Source: Chloroflexota bacterium
Lineage (GTDB): Bacteria > Chloroflexota > UBA6077
NCBI GenBank assembly: GCA_021845945.1
Contig: JAJZRD010000041.1
Span: 1 to 20,576, forward strand
Direction: 5' to 3'
DNA: 20,576 nucleotides
Part shown: positions 1 through 7,787 of the stretch, one piece after another
Layout of the letters: the number at the start of each line of letters is the position of its first letter
Numbering within the stretch: position 1 is the first letter of the stretch
Notes under the pieces: generated by a model
Database searches by the model: none
What the model was told of the DNA's origin: nothing
The model's input: the letters and a program-made list of their open reading frames with translations, nothing else
Position numbers and translations under genes: made by a program

Positions 1-189
1 TTCAGAGGGCTGATCTGTCGGCCAATCGCGGCGCAGTTCATGGAGGACAACCTGATCGCAGTGTTTGCCTTCGAGGAGAGCGAGCAAGGGGTAGCGATCA
101 CCAGCGAGAAACACTACCGGCTCGTGCCCCCAGAAGAGATGACGGCGGAGGACCTGGAGACTTATCGGAACCGGCCCCTTGCTGACTGA
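1..189 (+). CDS. C-terminal fragment of an unrecognised protein
   Basis: The frame is open from base 1 to a TGA at 187-189 and gives 62 residues, so this is the 3' end of a gene that starts outside the window. The tail is acidic and contains AAQFMEDNLIAVFAFEE followed by ITSEKHYRLVPPEEM. It has no membrane segment and no metal or nucleotide motif. The codon pattern and protein-like composition support real coding sequence. I do not recognise the family. The gene is convergent with the MFS gene downstream, with 30 bp between the two stop codons and no obvious terminator hairpin there. Confidence 0.6.
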   Translation, partial: FRGLICRPIAAQFMEDNLIAVFAFEESEQGVAITSEKHYRLVPPEEMTAEDLETYRNRPLAD

Positions 190-219
190 GCTATGGTACT
201 TCAAGGAGACGATGAGCAG

Positions 220-1632
220 TCATGAGCCTTGCGGGGTTTGGTCGGGGTTGAAGATGGTGTGATCATTTGGGGTAAGGATGTGGGGAGAAGGGGGCGACGC
301 TACCCGCCGCACCTTGCGGGGGGCGGCCAGCCAGAGGGCGGTGATGCTGAGGACCGCCGAGGCGGCCCCCACCGCGAAGGCCAGCATGTAGGAGCCGGTG
401 GAATCGAAGATGTAGCCGGCGACCCAGGCGCCGAAGGCGCTCCCGAGCCCCTGGCCTACGCAGATCAACCCGTAGATGGCGCCGAAGCTCTTCCCCTGGA
501 AGATGTCCGCGGAGGCGGTGGACAGCAAGGGCGGCGTGGCAGCGTAGCCGAGGGCGAAGACCAGGGTGTAGAGCAGCACCAGCCCCATGGAGGGGACGAC
601 GCGGGTCAGCACCAGCAGCAGTATGCTGAGGATCAACGCGCTGTTGCCCAGGGTGAAACCCCGCTCGCGCCCCAGCCGGTCCCCGACCTCACCCCAGAGC
701 ACCTTCCCGAGCATGCTCAGGAGGCCGACCAGGCCCACCACCGAAGCCGCCAGCATCTTGTCGTAGCCCCCATCCACGAGGTAGGCCGCCTGGTGGACGA
801 ACATCATCTGGTGGGTGAGCACGGCCGAACCCAGGGTGGCCGTCAGCAGCCAGAACCGGGCGGTGCGTAGGGCGGTAGCCACCGACCAGGGATAGGACGT
901 CCACCGGGTGTCCACCACCTCCCGCAATCGCTTCGTCTTCCGGGGTGCAACGATTTCCCCTTCCTTGGCGTCCCCGTCGGGCTTGAGCCCCAGCTCCTCG
1001 GGCCGCCCCACCAGCAGCAGTGCCGCCTGGGGGGCGATGCCGAAGAGGGAGAGGCCGGCCAGCACCAGGTAGGCCGAGCGCCAGCCGACGCTGGATATCA
1101 GGTACTGGCTGAGGGGGACGAACAGCACGATGCCGAGGCCGATCCCCGCCGAGGCTATGCCCATGGCCTTCCCCTGCTTCACCGAGAACCAGCGGCTCAC
1201 CACGGTGACCCCGGGGACCCAGCCCGCCAGGGCGAGAGCCAGGCCGCAGAGGACGCCGAAGTAGAGGTAGAACTCCCACAGCTGGGTGACCCGGCTGCAG
1301 GCGTACAGTCCCAGGGCCAGGAGGATGCCGCCGGCGGGAATCACCCTGGCCGGCCCCAGCCGGTCGATCAGCGTGCCCCCGACCACCCCGCCCAGCCCTG
1401 TGACGAGGACGAAAACCGAGAATACCCCGGCCGTGCCGGCCCGGCTCCAGCCGAACTCCTCCAGCAGCGCCACGAAGAAGACGGAAAAGGAGTAGTAGAC
1501 CGCATAGGTGATGGCCATGACGACGAAGATCGATGCCACCACCACCCAGCCGTAATGGAAGGGGAGCCTGGTGCGCCAGCCGGTTTCGGTGGCTCTGGAG
1601 AGGGAAGCGGACCTCGACTGCTGGGACTGCAA
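220..1632 (-). CDS. MFS transporter, MCT/oxalate-formate antiporter-like
   Basis: This is a 470-residue major facilitator protein with about 12 hydrophobic helices and a central hydrophilic loop near residues 215-255 (rich in K, R and E). The first helix begins at FHYGWVVVASIFVVMAI, and a motif-A-like loop, GGTLIDRLGPARV, lies near residues 85-97. This resembles the monocarboxylate/OFA branch, which moves small carboxylates with protons or by exchange. The substrate cannot be read from the sequence. The start is a TTG: the frame is closed by a stop 13 codons upstream and has no ATG before the first helix. A candidate promoter ends about 30 bp upstream, which supports this start. The 3' end is convergent with the preceding gene fragment. 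Confidence 0.85.
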   Translation of the reverse strand: MQSQQSRSASLSRATETGWRTRLPFHYGWVVVASIFVVMAITYAVYYSFSVFFVALLEEFGWSRAGTAGVFSVFVLVTGLGGVVGGTLIDRLGPARVIPAGGILLALGLYACSRVTQLWEFYLYFGVLCGLALALAGWVPGVTVVSRWFSVKQGKAMGIASAGIGLGIVLFVPLSQYLISSVGWRSAYLVLAGLSLFGIAPQAALLLVGRPEELGLKPDGDAKEGEIVAPRKTKRLREVVDTRWTSYPWSVATALRTARFWLLTATLGSAVLTHQMMFVHQAAYLVDGGYDKMLAASVVGLVGLLSMLGKVLWGEVGDRLGRERGFTLGNSALILSILLLVLTRVVPSMGLVLLYTLVFALGYAATPPLLSTASADIFQGKSFGAIYGLICVGQGLGSAFGAWVAGYIFDSTGSYMLAFAVGAASAVLSITALWLAAPRKVRRVASPPSPHILTPNDHTIFNPDQTPQGS

Positions 1633-1949
1633 CGGCGATCGCCACCACTGGGAAGTAGATGGCCCCCACTATACTCCTGTCGAGGTTGCAGAACAATTGA
1701 TGGATGTTGGTTCCAGAGACAATTCATAAGCAAGCCATAAGCGTTCCTTCAGGATGATCGAGCGAGAAAAGGGAGACATTTCTCTCCTGGGACGGACTCG
1801 CCCCTCGGTCTGGGGCCGGAAAGGAGGGCACTTCAACTAGATAGAGAATAGAGAATCGTAGCCTGGCTACCCCGCGAGCTGTCTCGACAATGGGTTACAC
1901 ACCACAGGGTCAGTAACACACATGCATCTGGTTACGAGGGGGAAGTCAA
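1633..1949. other. Divergent intergenic region between two MFS genes
   Basis: These 317 bp separate the divergent transporters and are lower in GC than the flanking genes. They hold the minus-strand promoter candidate at 1668-1696 and the ribosome binding site of the downstream gene (AGGGGGA at 1937-1943). I see no convincing plus-strand -35/-10 pair, no gene and no long dyad. A short imperfect dyad (GTAGCCTGGCTAC) lies near 1858-1870. Confidence 0.5.
1668..1696 (-). promoter_or_regulatory. Candidate sigma70-type promoter for the minus-strand MFS gene
   Basis: On the minus strand a TTGTTC box (1691-1696) and a TATAGT box (1668-1673) are separated by 17 bp. They match the -35 and -10 consensus at four and five of six positions. 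Transcription would start near 1661, giving a leader of about 30 nt before the TTG start codon. This is a sequence match only. Confidence 0.45.
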
Positions 1950-3296
1950 ATGGCCAAACGGGCTAACGAAACTGTAGCGACTAACGTCATGGTAGTCCTC
2001 GCCTTCTCCGCGACCGCAGGTGTCCTCGTCGAGTTCTATGATTTCTTTCTTTATGGGTACGCCGCAGCCACTGCCTTTCCCAAGCTATTCTTCCCGGGGT
2101 TGCCCGCCACCCAGGCGCTCGTGTTCTCCTTCCTGATCTTCGGGGCCGGGTTCCCAGCGAGAGTATTGGGCTCGTTCATATTCGGTCACTTTGGCGATAG
2201 GGCCAGCAGAAAGTACTCGTTCGTCCTCAACATCCTCATCGCCGGCTTCGCCACCTTCGTTACCGGTCTTCTGCCCGACTACGCAACCATAGGGCTTGCT
2301 GCACCCATTCTCCTGTCGGTACTGAGAATAGTGCAAGGCATCGGGCTTGGAGGGGAGTTTGGTGGCGCTTCTTCACTGCTGGCAGAATTCGGTGCGAAGC
2401 GGAAGTTCCGTGCTTTCTGGATCTCCCTCGCCAACCTCGGCATACCCCTGGGAGCCATGGCAGCAAGCAGCGTGATGCTCATATTCAGCGGGACGTTCGC
2501 GACGAGTGGATGGCGGATTGCCATGATGCTGTCGGCGGTGATAGTGCTCCCAGCACTTCTGGCAAGGTACAAGCTCGCTGATAGCCCGCTCTTCGAAAGG
2601 ATCAAAGAGAGACAGGAGCTATCCAAGATGCCGTCTTTCGGCGTCTTCAAGAAGTACTCCCGGCCGATAATCCTTCTGGCGCTGGTTTCGGCCTTCCAGC
2701 AGATGGACGGGTATGTGAGCGGAACCTACATAATATCCTTCATGGGATCCGCCGGCATCCCCCTCGCCCTCACCGCAACCATCATTCTGGTCAGCAGGAT
2801 AGGCGATATCCTGGGGGTGCTGATGAGCGGGCCCTTCGCGGACTTCCTCAAGAGGAAGACGGTCGCTTACGCGGCTATAGTGCTGACGACCCTCTTGTCC
2901 TACCCCTTCGTCCTTTCGATCCTGTCCAAGAACGTGCCACTGGTGATGCTGTTCCAGTTCCTGGTTACGCTATTCGGGATAGGGCTGCTGCACGGGCTCG
3001 CCCCCGTATTAACCTCGGAGAGCTTCCCCACAAAGTTCAGGTACTCCGGCTCGGGCATATCCTACAACTTGTCCGCTGTTCTTGGCGGCATGCTGGCACC
3101 GTCCATCCTGGCCGGGCTGATAGGTAAAGACGCCCTCGGCAGGTGGTACTACGTGCCAGTCGTCTACGCGGTGTACTGTGTGGTGGCCATTCTGGCTCTG
3201 ATGTTCGTTCGAGAGACGCGCGATGCGAATCTGGAGGACATAGACAGGGAAGAGAAGCTGGACAGGAGAGAAGTGGTGGCCGAGCAGTTCGCCTAG
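1950..3296 (+). CDS. MFS transporter, metabolite:H+ symporter (MHS) family
   Basis: This 448-residue inner-membrane protein has the layout of the MHS family (ProP, ShiA, KgtP, citrate-proton symporters). There is a polar start, then AGVLVEFYDFFLYGYAAA in helix 1, and the long family loop GSFIFGHFGDRASRKYS near residues 72-90. RIVQGIGLGGEFGGA follows near 124-138, and a second-half loop contains GPFADFLKRKTV. It should import a small organic acid, osmolyte or similar compound with protons; the substrate is unknown. The ATG start has a good Shine-Dalgarno sequence (AGGGGGA, 6 nt upstream). Unlike its neighbours the gene often uses ATA for isoleucine and AGA/AGG for arginine and looks lower in GC, which hints at recent transfer. 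Confidence 0.88.
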   Translation: MAKRANETVATNVMVVLAFSATAGVLVEFYDFFLYGYAAATAFPKLFFPGLPATQALVFSFLIFGAGFPARVLGSFIFGHFGDRASRKYSFVLNILIAGFATFVTGLLPDYATIGLAAPILLSVLRIVQGIGLGGEFGGASSLLAEFGAKRKFRAFWISLANLGIPLGAMAASSVMLIFSGTFATSGWRIAMMLSAVIVLPALLARYKLADSPLFERIKERQELSKMPSFGVFKKYSRPIILLALVSAFQQMDGYVSGTYIISFMGSAGIPLALTATIILVSRIGDILGVLMSGPFADFLKRKTVAYAAIVLTTLLSYPFVLSILSKNVPLVMLFQFLVTLFGIGLLHGLAPVLTSESFPTKFRYSGSGISYNLSAVLGGMLAPSILAGLIGKDALGRWYYVPVVYAVYCVVAILALMFVRETRDANLEDIDREEKLDRREVVAEQFA

Positions 3297-3327
3297 GGGC
3301 ACTGTTCCGGACACGAGGAAGACAAAG

Positions 3328-3385
3328 CAGGATGGACAGGATGGACGGGATGAGTTCACTCATCTTGCCCATCCTGTCCATCCTG
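3328..3385. repeat. Long imperfect dyad of GGATGGACA units
   Basis: Two 27-nt arms (3328-3354 and 3359-3385) flank a 4-nt loop, TTCA. The arms are complementary except for one A-C mismatch and two positions that become G-U pairs in RNA. Each arm contains a tandem of CAGGATGGA. It starts about 30 bp after the MFS stop codon and could fold as a terminator or 3' end stabiliser, but it lacks a downstream T-run. Repeats of this sequence type occur dispersed in several environmental bacterial genomes, so it may also be a mobile palindromic repeat. Confidence 0.75.
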
Positions 3386-3442
3386 TTAAGCCCCTTAGGC
3401 ATGGTTCATGGGGACGGGTAGTTGGAGTTACAGTTTAATGCA

Positions 3443-3548
3443 ACGTCACCCCCGCTTGCGCGGGGGTCCAGACGTCCCCTCTCCTCGTGAGGCTGCTCCT
3501 TCACGCCAATGGGGGGACCCTGGATGCCCGATCAGGTCGGGCACGACG
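3443..3548. repeat. Bipartite REP-like palindromic element
   Basis: A GC-rich hairpin at 3449-3466 (CCCCCGC, loop TTGC, GCGGGGG) is followed by GTCCAG. About 50 bp later comes CTGGAT and a second hairpin at 3526-3542 (GCCCGA, loop TCAGG, TCGGGC). The GTCCAG and CTGGAT blocks are inverted copies, and CGTCA before the first hairpin is partly mirrored by CACGACG after the second. This layout matches a widespread non-coding repeat of the form 'GTCA-CCCGCG..CGGG-TCCAG ... CTGGAT-CCCGATCAGGTCGGG', which I know from many bacterial genomes. Confidence 0.65.
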
Positions 3549-3688
3549 ATCCGGGTAGCCTGCCTTCGTTAGACTGTCACTCTCCCTGTGAACCATGCCG
3601 CCCCTTATCCCTACAGGCAAGATAGTTGCAGTAGGTGAGTTAGCGACGGTGAGGTAACCCCGAAGGGAGGGGCAGCGGGAGGGGGCCG

Positions 3689-4729
3689 ATGTCCAGCTAC
3701 ATGGCGAGGGAGGTAGCTGCCCAGCCGGCGGTGCTGCGCCGCCTCTTCGAGACCGAAAGAGTCAACGTGGGGCGGATCGCGGCCTGGATACGGGAGTTCG
3801 ATCCCAGTTTCGCCTTCATGGTGGCGCGGGGCAGCTCCGACAATGCCGCCCTCTACGGCAAGTACCTCTTCGGCAGCCTTAACCGGATCCCCGTGGCCCT
3901 GGCCGCCCCCTCCCTCTTCACCATCTTCAAGACTCCCCCCGCCCTATCCCGAGCCCTGGTGATCGCTATCTCCCAGTCGGGGCAGTCGCCCGACCTGCTG
4001 GAGGTGGCCGAGAACGCCCGGGCCCAGGGGGCGGTGACGGTGGCCGTGACCAACGATCCTGCCTCTCCCCTGGCGAAGCTGTGCAGCTGGGTGATCCCCC
4101 TCCACGCCGGCGTAGAGCGGAGCGTGGCCGCCACCAAGAGCTACACGGCCCAGCTGATGGCCCTGGCGATGCTCTCGGCCTGCCTGACCGGGCGGCCCGA
4201 ACTGCTGGAGGAGTTGGAGCGTTTACCGGAGCAGGTGAGACAGGCGATGCAGGCGGAGGAGGCGGCCCGAGCCGCGGCCGAGCGGATCAAGGGGGCCAAC
4301 CGCTGCGTGGTGATCGGGCGGGGCTTCGACTACGCCACGGCCCAGGAGATCGCCCTGAAGCTGAAGGAGCTGGCCGCCGTCGTTGCCGAGCCCTATTCGG
4401 CGGCCGATTTCATGCACGGCCCCCTGGCCATGGTGGAGCCTGGTTTCCCGGTGGTGCTGGTGGCGCCCGGGGGTGCGACCTTCGGGGAGATGAGCCGGCT
4501 GGCCCAGCGGTTGAAGGAGTACGGGGTGGAGGTGGTCGCCATCTCCAACCGCCGGTCGCTGCTGGAGTCGGTGACCATGCCGATACCGATGGGGGGATCG
4601 GTGAAGGAGTGGCTCTACCCCTTCATAACCGTGGTCCCCGGCCAGCTGCTGGCCCTCCACCTGACCCTGGCCAGGGGGCTCGACCCCGACCGCCCCCGTC
4701 GGCTCAGCAAGGTGACGAAGACGCGGTGA
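3689..4729 (+). CDS. Double-SIS sugar-phosphate deaminase/isomerase, GlmS C-half or NagB-II type
   Basis: This 346-residue cytosolic protein consists of two SIS domains and lacks the N-terminal glutaminase half of GlmS. The first SIS has ARGSSDNAALYGKY (residues 46-59), ISQSGQSPDLLEV (94-106) and ERSVAATKSYTAQ (143-155). The second has GRGFDYATAQEIALKLKE (210-227) and AEPYSAADFMHGP (233-245), which carries the family's catalytic-site Glu and His-Gly-Pro. Proteins of this shape act as glucosamine-6-phosphate deaminases (NagB-II) or AgaS-type ketose/aldose isomerases. The convergent nagA next door favours conversion of glucosamine-6-phosphate to fructose-6-phosphate and ammonia; this is inference. 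ATG start with a strong GGAGGGGG ribosome binding site. Confidence 0.85.
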   Translation: MSSYMAREVAAQPAVLRRLFETERVNVGRIAAWIREFDPSFAFMVARGSSDNAALYGKYLFGSLNRIPVALAAPSLFTIFKTPPALSRALVIAISQSGQSPDLLEVAENARAQGAVTVAVTNDPASPLAKLCSWVIPLHAGVERSVAATKSYTAQLMALAMLSACLTGRPELLEELERLPEQVRQAMQAEEAARAAAERIKGANRCVVIGRGFDYATAQEIALKLKELAAVVAEPYSAADFMHGPLAMVEPGFPVVLVAPGGATFGEMSRLAQRLKEYGVEVVAISNRRSLLESVTMPIPMGGSVKEWLYPFITVVPGQLLALHLTLARGLDPDRPRRLSKVTKTR

Positions 4730-4764
4730 TGGCGCCGCGCATGGGCGTTGTGTAGTTGAATCTT

Positions 4765-5871
4765 CTAGGCCCGGTACACCGTCTTCCCGCCTACGATGGT
4801 CTCCAGCACGTTGAGCCGGCCGTCCAGCACCACCAGGTCGGCATCGTAGCCCGGCTCCAACCTCCCCTTGCAGATCGACATCCCCAGCACCCGGGCCGGC
4901 GTCTCGCTGGCGGCCCGTAGCGCCCCGGCCAGGTCCCCGGTCCAGGCGGCGACATTGGCCACTGCCTGGTTCATCCGGATCAGACTGCCGGCCAAGCGGC
5001 CGTCCTCCAACCGGGCGGCCTCGGCCTCGACCCGCATCCTCTGCCCCGAGAGCCGGTACTCCCCCGGCGTCAGCCCCACGGCCGGCACGGCGTCGGTGAC
5101 GAGAAAGAGCCCCTCGGGTCCCCGGGCCTTCCAGGCGAGGCGCACCATGGCCGGGTGGACGTGGTTGCCATCGGCGATCAATCCGGCCGAAGGGGCATCC
5201 CCCTCCAGGAGAGCACCGACGAGGCCTGGCTCCCGGTGGTGGAGGGGCGTCATGGCGTTGAAGAGGTGGGTGCCGGCACCCACCCCCGCGGCGAAGGCGG
5301 CGCACGCCTGGGAATAGCTGGCCCCGGAGTGGCCGATCGCCGGCACTATCCCCTGCTCCAGGAGTTGAAGGCAGGCGGCCGCACCCCCCTCCATCTCCGG
5401 CGCCAGGGTCATCAGCCGTACCGGGTCCAGGGCGAGGGAGCGGATCAGCGGCTCGCTGAAGCCCTGGATCCAGGCGGGGTTGTGGGCGCCCCGGTAGTCC
5501 GGGTTCAGGAAGGGTCCCTCCAGGTGTGCCCCCAGGAAGCTGGCTCCCTGGAGGTCGCGCAACCCCTTCAGCCGCTTCAGGATCAGGGGGTAGCTCTCGG
5601 GCGCGGCGGTGATCACCGTGGCAAGGTAGCCCGTCACGCCGTTCTGGGCCAGGAACTCCGGGACCCGGGTGAAGTCGGCGTCGGGGTCGCTGAAGTCCTG
5701 CCCCAGGGCGCCGTTGCACTGGAGGTCTATCCAGCCCGGCGAGAGGATGGGCAGGGAGGGGTCCGCCTCGGGCAACCTCTCCACCCGGGCGACGCAGTCG
5801 TCCTGGATCTCCAGCCGGATCCCTTCGAAACCCCCATCCGGCAGCGGCCGCCGGCCCTCCAGTGCCACCAT
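4765..5871 (-). CDS. nagA: N-acetylglucosamine-6-phosphate deacetylase
   Basis: The 368-residue amidohydrolase removes acetate from N-acetylglucosamine-6-phosphate to give glucosamine-6-phosphate in the cytosol. It has PGWIDLQCNG (residues 45-54), the E. coli-type version without the HxH metal pair. Metal and substrate residues are visible: E118 in GAHLEGP, H181 in IGHSG, H202 in HLFNAM and H237 in ADGNHVHP. The catalytic D260 lies in VTDAVPAVG. Length is typical of the family. The gene lies 24 bp downstream of herA on the same strand and is probably co-transcribed with the repair cluster. Its stop is 35 bp from the stop of the convergent SIS gene, which likely performs the next step. Confidence 0.93.
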   Translation of the reverse strand: MVALEGRRPLPDGGFEGIRLEIQDDCVARVERLPEADPSLPILSPGWIDLQCNGALGQDFSDPDADFTRVPEFLAQNGVTGYLATVITAAPESYPLILKRLKGLRDLQGASFLGAHLEGPFLNPDYRGAHNPAWIQGFSEPLIRSLALDPVRLMTLAPEMEGGAAACLQLLEQGIVPAIGHSGASYSQACAAFAAGVGAGTHLFNAMTPLHHREPGLVGALLEGDAPSAGLIADGNHVHPAMVRLAWKARGPEGLFLVTDAVPAVGLTPGEYRLSGQRMRVEAEAARLEDGRLAGSLIRMNQAVANVAAWTGDLAGALRAASETPARVLGMSICKGRLEPGYDADLVVLDGRLNVLETIVGGKTVYRA

Positions 5872-5895
5872 CTTCTGTCTTCCCCCGTCCTCATC

Positions 5896-7674
5896 TCAGT
5901 TTTCGGAAGAGTCGCTGCCGTTCCCCTCTTCCGCCTTCTCCCCGAAGATCTGATCGTAGCTGCGGGGAGGCGCCGGCCAGCCGGGGGCCGTGTGGAACCG
6001 CTTGGAGGCGGCGCGGCCCGGCTGGTAGTAGGCCTGCTCCCGCTGGCGCTCCTCCTGGGCCTCCGAGGAGAAGTAGGCCACCCACTCCCTGGGTCCGTCG
6101 ATGCTCTCGCCGCCGTGGGGGGTGAGCCTCTGCCGTACCTGGATCAGGGCGGGGGCGTTCAGAGAGGCTCCGGCCACCACGGCCTGGCCGCGGGAAAGGG
6201 CCGGTAGTTCCTCCAGGATGTCCTTGGAGGCCGACTCCACCGCCGAGGCGATGGTGTTCTGGTCGATGGGGTTGACGATCCGCAGGATGAACTGGGTCAT
6301 GCACTGGCTGAGGACGTCCTGGTCCAGCTTGCCGGGCCTCTGACTGATCAGTCCCACCCCGATGCCGAACTTTCGACCCTCGGCCAGCACCGTCTTCAGC
6401 TGCCGGGCCGACACCACCCGATCGGTCCCCTCGCCGCCCGGAGCGAAGTGGTGGGCCTCCTCCAGCAGCACGAAGGCGGGGTAGGGGAGGTAGTCGTCGT
6501 CCCTGGGACTGGCCTTCTGGCGGACCGTCTCCATCCGGGCCCGGTAGATGCGGCGCAGCAGGACGCTGACGATCACCTGCTGCTCCCGAGGGTCGATCTC
6601 GTTCAGCTGCAGCACCGTGCACTGCCCCGGCTTGAGCAGATCCGAGAGGCGGATGTGATCGTAGTCCTTGAAGATGCTGGACTCGGTGAGCCGGTCCAAC
6701 CGCCACAGCACCCCATGGACGCTGGAGGAGAAGTCGGCCCCCTCGGCCTCCTTCTCCTCGGAGAATGCCTTGACGGCGTTCTTCAGGTCGTCCGGGGTCC
6801 AGTGCTCCGTGTCGCCGTGGGCGGTCTGGGAGTCCTGGCACACCTTCCGGTAGGCGGCCGAGAGGATGTAGTCCATCCGCTCGCCCATGTCCGACATCAG
6901 GTAGCGCAGGTCCCCCAGGGTGAGGCTGGCCGTCTTGACGTACACCTCGTCGGCCGTGATCACCTTCACCTCGGGCTTGTATCCCTCGACGACGAAGTCG
7001 GGTATCCCCTGCATGGCGTCCAGGGTGTGGTACTCGCCGTGGGGGTCCACGATCAGGAGACAGGCCCGGTTGGCCGGCTTCATCAACTCCTCTATCACCA
7101 CTCCGGCCAGGTAGCTCTTGCCGGCGCCGGTGGAGGCGATGATGGCCAGGTGGGTGGAGACCAGGTCCCTGGCGGAGAGGACGATGGGGACGCGGCGGCC
7201 GGGTCGCGAGAGGAGGTAGCCCACGTGGGCGGAGCCTGCGGAGCCGAGGGCTCGGGGGTTCAGCACGTGGGAGAGCACCTCGTCGGGGACCAGGTAGATG
7301 GGCCACCCCTGGCGAGGCTGGATGCGAGGGTTGACGAAGCTCTTCAACTGGTCGTCGAAGTAGCCCAGGAGGCTCACCGTCACCTCGAACAGCTCGGCCT
7401 CCGAGGAGACGCTGCCCAGCAGCTCGGCTACCTCCGCCGGGGGGATCAGTGGGTCGGCGGAGAACTCGTCCGGGAAGAGCCTTGCCGGGCGGCGCTGCAC
7501 CACGCGACCGATCACCTCTCGCTGGGCGCCGTCGGCCCTGGCCCGGTAGAAGACGAACTCGCCGACCTTGACGGCGTTGTCCCGGTCGGGGGTGAGGAAG
7601 GTGTACTCCTGGGGCCGCTCCCCGGGCCCCTTGGCCGTGCCGATCGGCTGTTCCGTTACCATACTACCCTCCAT
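5896..7674 (-). CDS. herA: HerA-type bipolar DNA translocase/helicase ATPase
   Basis: The 592-residue protein is a hexameric FtsK/HerA-superfamily ATPase that works with the NurA nuclease in DNA end resection. A HAS-barrel segment lies at about residues 25-65 (GEFVFYRAR ... EVIGRVVQRR). The Walker A motif is STGAGKS at 181-187 (K186), followed by IVDPHGEY at 208-215, a HerA hallmark. The Walker B motif is FVLLEEAHHF at 401-410, and ISQRPGKLDQDVLSQC at 443-458 lies in the C-terminal ATPase core with QFILRIVNPIDQNTI. The ATG at 7674 has GGAGG 6 nt upstream; a second ATG four codons in (7662) also has a GGAGG-like site. The leader upstream is a heptad repeat array. The gene follows nurA and the HAS-like gene on the same strand. 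Confidence 0.93.
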   Translation of the reverse strand: MEGSMVTEQPIGTAKGPGERPQEYTFLTPDRDNAVKVGEFVFYRARADGAQREVIGRVVQRRPARLFPDEFSADPLIPPAEVAELLGSVSSEAELFEVTVSLLGYFDDQLKSFVNPRIQPRQGWPIYLVPDEVLSHVLNPRALGSAGSAHVGYLLSRPGRRVPIVLSARDLVSTHLAIIASTGAGKSYLAGVVIEELMKPANRACLLIVDPHGEYHTLDAMQGIPDFVVEGYKPEVKVITADEVYVKTASLTLGDLRYLMSDMGERMDYILSAAYRKVCQDSQTAHGDTEHWTPDDLKNAVKAFSEEKEAEGADFSSSVHGVLWRLDRLTESSIFKDYDHIRLSDLLKPGQCTVLQLNEIDPREQQVIVSVLLRRIYRARMETVRQKASPRDDDYLPYPAFVLLEEAHHFAPGGEGTDRVVSARQLKTVLAEGRKFGIGVGLISQRPGKLDQDVLSQCMTQFILRIVNPIDQNTIASAVESASKDILEELPALSRGQAVVAGASLNAPALIQVRQRLTPHGGESIDGPREWVAYFSSEAQEERQREQAYYQPGRAASKRFHTAPGWPAPPRSYDQIFGEKAEEGNGSDSSEN

Positions 7675-7687
7675 CCGGGGCCTCCGC

Positions 7688-7764
7688 TGAGTTCTGAGTT
7701 CTGAGTTCTGGGTGCTGGGTGCTGAGTGCTGAGTGCTGAGTGTTGAGTGCTGAGTGCTGAGTCT
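7688..7764. repeat. Tandem heptanucleotide array (11 units)
   Basis: Eleven uninterrupted 7-nt units run on the plus strand: three TGAGTTC, two TGGGTGC, then TGAGTGC variants ending in TGAGTCT. The array ends 13 bp upstream of the herA start codon, next to its ribosome binding site, so it lies in the herA leader. A period of seven cannot keep codon phase, there are no spacers, and the same family recurs at 8543, 14190 and 14506. Confidence 0.9.
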
Positions 7765-7787
7765 CCCCGTCTCCGCGTCTCCGTGTC
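7761..7787. repeat. Octanucleotide repeat GTCTCCNN
   Basis: Three 8-nt units (GTCTCCCC, GTCTCCGC, GTCTCCGT) plus a partial fourth run directly from the heptad array up to the stop codon of the HAS-like gene at 7788-7790. On the minus strand this reads as repeated GGAGAC. It is a different repeat family from the adjoining heptads. Confidence 0.7.

Larger units (their letters stand above)
3297..3688. other. 392-bp intergenic region with two dispersed palindromic repeats
   Basis: No plausible gene is present. The stretch holds a long dyad at 3328-3385, a bipartite hairpin repeat at 3443-3548, and the Shine-Dalgarno sequence of the next gene (GGGAGGGGG around 3677-3685). No clear promoter was found for the downstream SIS gene, although one must exist here unless transcription reads through from the MFS gene. 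Confidence 0.5.

Noticed and set aside
3328..3385. The GGATGGACA dyad as a definite intrinsic terminator
   Set aside because: There is no T-run after the stem, the stem is longer than usual, and the sequence type is known as a dispersed repeat. It was kept as a repeat.
4223..5719. A 498-codon minus-strand frame across the SIS and nagA genes
   Set aside because: It overlaps two genes with intact catalytic motifs, and its product is Gly/Arg/Pro-rich without domain signatures.
7688..7764. The heptad arrays as a CRISPR array
   Set aside because: Units are 7 nt, contiguous and degenerate, with no unique spacers and no cas genes nearby.
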